A DNA stretch of 64,000 nucleotides, taken from positions 1 to 64,000 of the forward strand of contig NZ_FNBF01000009.1 in NCBI RefSeq assembly GCF_900102225.1, in the 5' to 3' direction. Positions 59,169-64,000 of this stretch are shown one piece after another. Made by a program: the position numbers and the translations under genes. Numbering within the stretch: position 1 is the stretch's first letter; every line of letters begins with the position of its first letter. The stretch comes from Eubacterium pyruvativorans. Lineage in GTDB: Bacteria > Bacillota > Clostridia > Peptostreptococcales > Anaerovoracaceae. A model generated the notes under the pieces. It made no database searches, was not told where the DNA came from, and was given only the letters and a program-made list of their open reading frames with translations.

Positions 59169-59541
59169 GATAATATCCCTCCATGCTTCCCCTGACCCCG
59201 GCCAGTTCCTGCATCTGTTCCAGACGCTCCAGCGGGAACGGCGGATTCGCCAGCGGTTTTGCGGCAACAGACAGGAGCATCACCGGATTGTCTTCCGGCA
59301 AAACCCGGGTCTGCCGGAGTTCCCCGCAGAGACTGCACCGCTGCACCAACGTCCAGGAATCATCCTTCTCCACAATGATGCTGATCGGCTTCAGAATGCC
59401 TCCGCATTCCACGCCGTCTTCCCGCTGATCATGCCGGCCTTCCAGACAGTTCGGACAGTGATCCGGCATTTCCCCGATTTCCGGCATGAACGGTGCCGGC
59501 GTCCATCCGCACAGCGGACAGTGAAACGTATTCTTATTCAT
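59152..59541 (-). CDS. RNHCP-like zinc-ribbon protein (copy 2)
   Basis: 129 residues related to the next gene: FHCPLCGWTPAP, MPDHCPNCLEGRHD and LVQRCSLCGELRQTRVLPEDNPV, again CxxC knuckles, but the RNHCP core reads PDHCP. The start (ATG 59541) follows AAGGA. It sits 35 nt after the P-type ATPase gene, probably in the same transcript. Function unknown. Confidence 0.8.
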   Translation of the reverse strand: MNKNTFHCPLCGWTPAPFMPEIGEMPDHCPNCLEGRHDQREDGVECGGILKPISIIVEKDDSWTLVQRCSLCGELRQTRVLPEDNPVMLLSVAAKPLANPPFPLERLEQMQELAGVRGSMEGYYHEEEK

Positions 59542-59576
59542 CCTGTTCCTTCTTCCTGTTATCGAGCGGCGTCCGG

Positions 59577-61478
59577 TCATTCTTTGTCCTTTCCGGACAC
59601 CCGGGGTACCACCAGGCAGCGGACGGCATTCAGCACGCAGAGGATCATGACCCCCACGTCGGCGAAAATCGCCGCCCACATGCCGGCGATTCCCACCGCA
59701 CCCAGAGCCAGGCACGCCAGCTTCACGCCGATGGCGAACCAAATATTCTCCCGCACAATGCGGAGGCATTTCCGGGACAGACGGATCGCTGTGGCGATCT
59801 GCAGCGGATCATCATCCATGAGAACCACATCAGCGGCCTCCACTGCCGCGTCGGACCCCATGGCCCCCATGGCGATGCCGATGTCCGCCCGGGCCAGCAC
59901 CGGGGCATCGTTGATGCCGTCTCCCACGAAAGCCAGACGCTCTTTCGGACCCTGGCTCCGGAGCAGTTCTTCCACTTTCTCGACTTTGTTCTGGGGCAAA
60001 AGCTCACTGTACACCCGGTCGATCTGAAGGTCAGCCGCCACCCGGTCCGCCACCCGGCTGCGGTCTCCGGTGAGCATCACGGTCTGTTTCACACCGGCCC
60101 GCTTCAGTTCCCGGATCGCCGCAGCACTGTGGGGTTTCACCACGTCAGCGATGGCGATATGCCCTTCATAGGTGCCGTCGATGGCCACATGGAGAATCGT
60201 TCCCGGCTCCTCGCATTCCGTCCACCGGACGCCCAGCCGCTCCATCAGCCGGGTGTTTCCCACCCAGACCTTGTGACCGTTCACTTCTGCGAAGACGCCT
60301 TCTCCCGGCAGCTCTTCCGACCGGCCCACCGAGCAGCTGTCCGCCTCCTCCGGGTATGCGAGCCGGAGGGAATTGGCGATCGGATGGGTGGAATACCGCT
60401 CCACATGGGCAGCCATGTGCAGCAGTTCCCGTTCATCCATCTCTCTCGGATGCACTGCCGTGACTTCGAAGACACCCCGGGTGAGCGTCCCGGTCTTGTC
60501 GAACGCCACCGTGTCCGCATCCGCCAGGGTTTCCATGAAGTTGGAGCCTTTCACCAGAATGCCTGCCCGGCTGGCACCGCCGATTCCGGCGAAGAAACTC
60601 AGGGGAATGCTCACAACCAGGGCGCACGGACAGCTGATCACCAGGAAAGTGAGTGCCCGGTATACCCAGGTGCCCCACATGCCCGGATGGCCTGACGCCA
60701 GCAGAATGAGCGGCGGCAGAACTGCAAGGGCCATGGCCGAGAACACCACTGCCGGCGTATAGATCCGGGCGAACTTCGTAATAAAGTCCTCGGATTTCGA
60801 CTTCCGGGAACTGGCATCACTGATCAGTTCCAGCACTTTCGAGGCCGTGGATTCGTCGAATTCCTTCTCCGTGCGGATCTTCAGCAGGCCGCTCTGATTG
60901 ATGCAGCCGCTGATGACCCGGTCCCCCGGCGCCGCATCCCGGGGAACGGATTCCCCGGTCAGTGCAGCGGTGTCCAGTGAGGAACGGCCTTCCACCACAA
61001 GACCGTCGATGGGAATTTTCTCGCCGGCCTGAACCACGATGATTGTTCCCACTTCCACTTCATCCGGGTCCACCCGTTCCAGCTGTCCGTTCTCGCCTTC
61101 AATATTGGCATAGTCCGGACAGATATCCATCAGCTCCGTAATGCTCTTCCGGCTCCTTCCCACTGCATAGCTCTGGAACCATTCCCCCACCTGGTAGAAC
61201 AGCATGACCGCGATGGCCTCCCGGTAATCTCCGTCCTCGTACAGGGCCAGTGCGATGGCTCCCGCTGTGGCGATGACCATCAGCAGACATTCGTCGAAGG
61301 GCTGCCGGTGGAGAATGCCTTTCACCGCTTTGATAATAATATCATATCCCACGATGCCGTACGGAATCATATACAGGAAAAAGCGGAGAATTCCGGCGGC
61401 CGGCACGAAGGCCAGCAGCACCAGAAGCGCTGCCGCCGCCAGAATGCGGATCAGATTGACTCGTTGTTTCTTGTTCAT
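59577..61478 (-). CDS. Heavy-metal translocating P-type ATPase (Zn/Cd/Pb type)
   Basis: 633 residues of a P1B ATPase without the N-terminal metal-binding domain, which is encoded separately upstream (61507-61725). TGES actuator (174-177), ISCPCALVVS in the transmembrane metal path (C283, C285), phosphorylation site DKTGTLT (D327), HPIAN in the nucleotide domain and GDGINDAP hinge. The CPC plus the ArsR/SmtB partner supports Zn/Cd/Pb export, but the metal is not certain. Two RNHCP genes follow. Confidence 0.93.
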   Translation of the reverse strand: MNKKQRVNLIRILAAAALLVLLAFVPAAGILRFFLYMIPYGIVGYDIIIKAVKGILHRQPFDECLLMVIATAGAIALALYEDGDYREAIAVMLFYQVGEWFQSYAVGRSRKSITELMDICPDYANIEGENGQLERVDPDEVEVGTIIVVQAGEKIPIDGLVVEGRSSLDTAALTGESVPRDAAPGDRVISGCINQSGLLKIRTEKEFDESTASKVLELISDASSRKSKSEDFITKFARIYTPAVVFSAMALAVLPPLILLASGHPGMWGTWVYRALTFLVISCPCALVVSIPLSFFAGIGGASRAGILVKGSNFMETLADADTVAFDKTGTLTRGVFEVTAVHPREMDERELLHMAAHVERYSTHPIANSLRLAYPEEADSCSVGRSEELPGEGVFAEVNGHKVWVGNTRLMERLGVRWTECEEPGTILHVAIDGTYEGHIAIADVVKPHSAAAIRELKRAGVKQTVMLTGDRSRVADRVAADLQIDRVYSELLPQNKVEKVEELLRSQGPKERLAFVGDGINDAPVLARADIGIAMGAMGSDAAVEAADVVLMDDDPLQIATAIRLSRKCLRIVRENIWFAIGVKLACLALGAVGIAGMWAAIFADVGVMILCVLNAVRCLVVPRVSGKDKE

Positions 61479-61506
61479 CCTCTTCCCTCCGGTGGGAGAC
61501 CTTCCC

Positions 61507-61725
61507 TTACAGGAAAATCTCGCAGTCGTCCTCTACCTTCTTGCAGTTCGCTCTGACCCGGGGCATGACTTCCGCCGGATCGGCGCCGTCTTCGAACTCC
61601 ACCTTCATCTTCAGCATCATGAAGTTGACATTCGCATCCTTCACGCCCTCTGTGTTCTGGGCGGCGCGCTCCATCTTCGCAGCGCAGTTGGCACAGTCCA
61701 CATCGATCTTGTAATTCTTCTTCAT
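61507..61725 (-). CDS. Free-standing HMA metal-binding protein
   Basis: 72 residues forming one heavy-metal-associated domain: DVDCANCAAKMERAAQNTEGVKDANVNF with the metal-binding CANC motif. It probably delivers metal to the ATPase encoded 28 nt downstream, whose own HMA domain is missing: a split of a usually fused unit. GAGAGGAATCACC precedes the ATG. First gene after the promoter at 61823-61851. Confidence 0.92.
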   Translation of the reverse strand: MKKNYKIDVDCANCAAKMERAAQNTEGVKDANVNFMMLKMKVEFEDGADPAEVMPRVRANCKKVEDDCEIFL

Positions 61726-61794
61726 GGTGATTCCTCTCTTTCTGCGGGGCGGTCTGCCCCGGCATTTCTTTCTGCCAAAGGTCTACTCGTTACG

Positions 61795-61819
61795 ATTCAA
61801 CGATTGTTTAATCTTTAAT
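61795..61819. promoter_or_regulatory. Operator 1 of the metal-efflux operon
   Basis: ATTCAACGATTGTTTAATC plus TTTAAT, nearly identical to 61869-61893. It lies immediately downstream of the -10 of the efflux promoter, where a bound ArsR/SmtB repressor would block initiation. Confidence 0.75.
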
Positions 61820-61822
61820 CTG

Positions 61823-61851
61823 ATAGTACCCCCGGAGGAAGCCTGTGTCAA
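61823..61851 (-). promoter_or_regulatory. Promoter of the HMA-ATPase-RNHCP operon
   Basis: TTGACA (61846-61851), 17 nt, TACTAT (61823-61828) on the minus strand. Confidence 0.8.
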
Positions 61852-61868
61852 CCATTTTCCGAAAAACA

Positions 61869-61893
61869 ATTCAATCATTATTTAATCTTGAAT
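61869..61893. promoter_or_regulatory. Operator 2, at the regulator promoter
   Basis: ATTCAATCATTATTTAATC plus TTGAAT, with ATTCAA/TTGAAT ends forming a dyad. It overlaps the -35 of the regulator gene. Its centre is 74 bp (about seven helical turns) from that of operator 1. Confidence 0.75.
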
Positions 61894-61916
61894 CGGCGTT
61901 TCCGGTACGCTAAAAT
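61888..61916 (+). promoter_or_regulatory. Promoter of the ArsR-type regulator gene
   Basis: TTGAAT (61888-61893), 17 nt, TAAAAT (61911-61916) on the plus strand. Confidence 0.7.
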
Positions 61917-61983
61917 AGACAGATAAACGAACGGATTCTCCCCGGGATTTTTTTGACCCCGGAAACCGAAGACGGAGGGAAAT

Positions 61984-62370
61984 ATGACAGAAGTGAAGAA
62001 ACTGCCCCACGACCACGGCAGCACAGAGGGCACGGAAATCCTGAAACATATTCCGCCGGACGATGTGATTGCCGGGGTCTCGGCGGCTATGAAGCAGCTG
62101 GGAGACCCCAGCCGGCTCCGCATCTTCTGGCTGCTGTGCCACACGGAGGAGTGTGTGACGAATATCGCTGCGGCGGTGGACATGACCAGTCCGGCGGTGT
62201 CCCATCATCTGAAACTGCTGAAGGGGGCCGGGCTGCTGACGTCCCGGCGGGAAGGGAAAGAAATGTATTATAAGGCGGCAGATACAGAGCTGGTCTTCGC
62301 ACTGCACCACACCATTGAGAACGTGGGGCGCATCGCCTGCCCGAAGGAGCCCGGCGGCGGACAGAAATAG
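61984..62370 (+). CDS. ArsR/SmtB family metal-sensing repressor
   Basis: 128 residues. His-rich N-terminus (LPHDHGS), then a winged-helix domain: LGDPSRLRIFWLLCHTEECVTNIAAAVDMTSPAVSHHLKLLKGAGLLTSRREGKEMYYKAADTE. The ECV metal-box region (CHTEECV) resembles the alpha-3N-type sites of CadC-like sensors, and the C-terminal helix has His residues (ALHHTIENV). Divergent from the efflux operon; each promoter carries one copy of the operator. GGAGGGAAAT precedes the ATG. Confidence 0.9.
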   Translation: MTEVKKLPHDHGSTEGTEILKHIPPDDVIAGVSAAMKQLGDPSRLRIFWLLCHTEECVTNIAAAVDMTSPAVSHHLKLLKGAGLLTSRREGKEMYYKAADTELVFALHHTIENVGRIACPKEPGGGQK

Positions 62371-62436
62371 AATGAGGAAGCCGGACTCCCATCGTTCCCC
62401 GGACCAGCCCCTCATTCTTCGGACCGAACCCGGTGC

Positions 62437-62484
62437 GGCCTGTCGGAAAGCACCGGATTACGGCCGGCTTCCTTCCGACAGGCC
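62437..62484 (+). terminator. Terminator hairpin of the arsR gene
   Basis: GGCCTGTCGGAA and TTCCGACAGGCC form a perfect 12-bp stem. It overlaps the 3' end of the convergent HAD gene and lacks a long T-tract. Confidence 0.6.
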
Positions 62485-63129
62485 GTTCTCTGCTAAAAGG
62501 CCGTTTTCTGTCGGCAGACCGTCCTCCGCCAGTACGGCCTCCAGTTCCGCTTTCGAGGCGCCCGGATCCGTTTTCTGAAACAGAATGCCGGGAATCCCCA
62601 GCCCCCGGGCTGCAGCGATGTTCGCCGGGTTGTCATCCAGGAACACCCACTCTGACGGTGCGAGGGAATACTTCTCCATCAGAATCCGGTAGATCTTCCG
62701 GAACGGTTTCACCAGCCCGGTGTCGCAGGACCACACCCCGCCGTCCATGTGGGGCAGGAAATCCAGCGCCTCCGGATTCAGGGACTTCACATGTTCCGAG
62801 TAATTCGAAAGGAACAGCACCCGGTATCCCCTTGCCTTCAGTTCTTCGATCCACGGGATCGCATAATCCTTCCGGGTGATGCAGGATCCGCATCCGTAAT
62901 ACGCCTCCCGGATCTGCGGGGCGTACTCCGGCGCCCGGGCGGTCATTTCATCCAGTATTTCCTCTTCATTCAGAATACCCCGGTCCATCTCATTCCAGAT
63001 GCCGCTCTCCCACATGGCCCGGTTCACCGCTTCGATGGTGGTTTCATCGAAGCGGCTCCTCATGAAGTTCATCCAGTCGAAACCGACCAGCACATTTCCG
63101 ATATCGAATACCACGGCTTTGATTGCCAT
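62458..63129 (-). CDS. HAD family hydrolase (subfamily IA, YihX-like)
   Basis: 223 residues: motif I DIGNVLVGFDW (nucleophile Asp), motif II FLSNYS, Lys in GLVKPFRKIYRIL (motif III) and motif IV FLDDNPANIAAARGLG. A sugar- or nucleotide-phosphate phosphatase of unknown substrate. The last 25 residues (EDGLPTENGLLAENGLSEG) come from an 18-nt DNA repeat and may be dispensable. GGAGAGAGAA precedes the ATG. Convergent with the arsR gene. Confidence 0.9.
   Translation of the reverse strand: MAIKAVVFDIGNVLVGFDWMNFMRSRFDETTIEAVNRAMWESGIWNEMDRGILNEEEILDEMTARAPEYAPQIREAYYGCGSCITRKDYAIPWIEELKARGYRVLFLSNYSEHVKSLNPEALDFLPHMDGGVWSCDTGLVKPFRKIYRILMEKYSLAPSEWVFLDDNPANIAAARGLGIPGILFQKTDPGASKAELEAVLAEDGLPTENGLLAENGLSEGSRP
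62479..62535. repeat. 18-nt repeats at the 3' end of the HAD gene
   Basis: GGCCGTT-type units start at 62481, 62499 and 62517, 18 nt apart. They encode xxENGL repeats on the minus strand at the end of the HAD protein. Confidence 0.65.
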
Positions 63130-63152
63130 TTCTCTCTCCGTTTCCTCAGCCC

Positions 63153-63986
63153 TCAGAACATTTCGTGAAGCAGGAAGGCCAGCCGGACCTGAATCCGGTT
63201 GTCCAGCACCCCCAGATCCATGTTCAGAATCTTCGAGGCCTGATTGATCTTGTATGTCACTGTGTTCCGGTGGACGAACAGTTCCTTCGCAGTGGCAGCG
63301 ATGCTTCCGTTGTTTTTCAGATAAATCCGGAGAACCTCCGACAGATCCGCATCCTTCTCCCGGTCGTGCTCCAGAAGCGGTCCCAGCACCCTCTGGAAAT
63401 ATTCCCGCTTGATCTCCTCATCCTCGATGCCCAGCAGCAGACGGTAGATCCCCATATCGGTATAAAAAATACTGGTCATGGGAACCGACTTCCGAAGCTG
63501 CAGCTTCACAATGGAGAGCGCCTGCCGGTAGCTTTTGTATACACAGCGCAGACTCCTGGTCAGCTTGCCGATTCCGGTATAAAGGATGTTCTGATCCGAA
63601 GGCAGCAGGTAACGGGTGTATTCCAGCAGATCCGTGGCCAGCCCCCGGACCTCCGAAGAGTGCTCCGTAGAAATCACTGCAATGATATCCGCTCCGTCCG
63701 TGAACACAGCGCATTTCTCGTACTCCCGCTTCAGGTGGTTCCAGAGACGCTTCCGGATGCCTTCCGCCGCCGCATACGGGTCCACCGACGTGTGCTCCAT
63801 CCGGAGAACACAGATCGCATACCGGTCTTCTGCCTCGAAATGATACTGGGACAGAGGAACCACATACCGCTCCGGCTGGTCGGGAAAGAAAATCGCATTC
63901 TTAAACGCCGTGCTGATCTCCTGTTCTTTCGCGCTGTCCCGGAGGATCACTTCGCAGATTCCCTTGAAAAACTGCTCCTGGTCCAC
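63153..63986 (-). CDS. PucR/CdaR-type transcriptional regulator
   Basis: 277 residues from GTG 63986 (AAGGAG upstream). The C-terminal 60 residues are the PucR-type helix-turn-helix: DADLSEVLRIYLKNNGSIAATAKELFVHRNTVTYKINQASKIL, with the HRNTV recognition helix. The N-terminal part carries a GGDEF-like fold found in CdaR regulators (AVISTEHSSEVRGLATDLLEYTRYLLPSDQNILYTGIGK). Effector and targets are unknown. The frame stays open to the window edge, so an earlier start outside cannot be excluded, but the ribosome site favours this one. Confidence 0.85.
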   Translation of the reverse strand: MDQEQFFKGICEVILRDSAKEQEISTAFKNAIFFPDQPERYVVPLSQYHFEAEDRYAICVLRMEHTSVDPYAAAEGIRKRLWNHLKREYEKCAVFTDGADIIAVISTEHSSEVRGLATDLLEYTRYLLPSDQNILYTGIGKLTRSLRCVYKSYRQALSIVKLQLRKSVPMTSIFYTDMGIYRLLLGIEDEEIKREYFQRVLGPLLEHDREKDADLSEVLRIYLKNNGSIAATAKELFVHRNTVTYKINQASKILNMDLGVLDNRIQVRLAFLLHEMF

Positions 63987-64000
63987 ATTCTCCTTCCCTT

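Overview
The window is one contiguous chromosomal stretch of a moderately high-GC anaerobic Bacillota, most likely class Clostridia and probably Lachnospirales or a close relative; I cannot name the genus. The grounds are strong AGGAGG ribosome sites, Firmicutes-type gene clusters (mreBCD-mrdA, phoH-ybeY-cdd-era-recO-glyS-ppdK, infC-rpmI-rplT), the hisZ plus short hisG arrangement, a CarD-like protein, methionine synthase without a reactivation domain, and an oxygen-sensitive ribonucleotide reductase (NrdD/NrdG). No rRNA, CRISPR array, prophage or conjugative module is visible. The only classical mobile element is the left end of an IS256-type insertion sequence at the start.

Layout. 1-750: IS256 end and intergenic repeats. 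752-6518: rny, an orphan promoter-to-terminator RNA unit, rodA, a repeat island, a nuclease-fold gene of unknown role, and a MinD-type ATPase. 6819-12940: elongation machinery read as radC-mreB-mreC-mreD-mrdA. 13163-17079: a DUF1015 protein, an NrdR-cytidylate kinase fusion and a membrane-anchored foldase. 17456-24661: histidine biosynthesis (hisZ-G-C-B-H-A-F, then hisI-hisJ), without hisD or hisE. 24851-34265: a small Cys-motif membrane protein, a CPBP protease, a radical SAM protein, coaBC, infC-rpmI-rplT, lexA, an amidase, a uracil permease and tRNA-Ala(CGC). 34445-43279: a degenerate ppdK, glyS, a DUF4342 protein, recO, era, a ybeY-cdd fusion and phoH. 43578-50534: rpsU, a HIT protein, a repeat island, mtaB, prmA, a carD-like gene, an AEC transporter and dtd. 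50549-54872: methionine and one-carbon metabolism. 55152-58336: nrdD-nrdG behind two NrdR-type boxes. 58662-63986: two RNHCP zinc-ribbon proteins, a metal efflux operon with a divergent ArsR regulator, a HAD phosphatase and a PucR-type regulator.

Working together. The NrdR-Cmk fusion and the nrdDG operon with its boxes form a plausible regulatory circuit for deoxynucleotide supply. Two fusions (NrdR-Cmk, YbeY-Cdd) bring pyrimidine enzymes into unexpected partnerships. HMT-MTHFR and MetH form a methionine unit. The P-type ATPase, its separate HMA protein and the ArsR regulator form a metal-resistance unit with twin operators.

Most unusual: (1) intergenic islands built from a dispersed element with GTGCG/CGCAC ends, at least four long conserved copies and about eleven short inverted-repeat copies, the densest island lying beside the nuclease-fold gene; (2) tandem arrays with an 18-19 nt or doubled 37-39 nt period and unrelated motifs, at gene ends, between genes and inside protein linkers; (3) a PPDK homologue whose phospho-histidine is tyrosine; (4) the NrdR-Cmk fusion; (5) two candidate orphan small RNAs. 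Functions are inferred from sequence recognition only; no database search or structure prediction was run.
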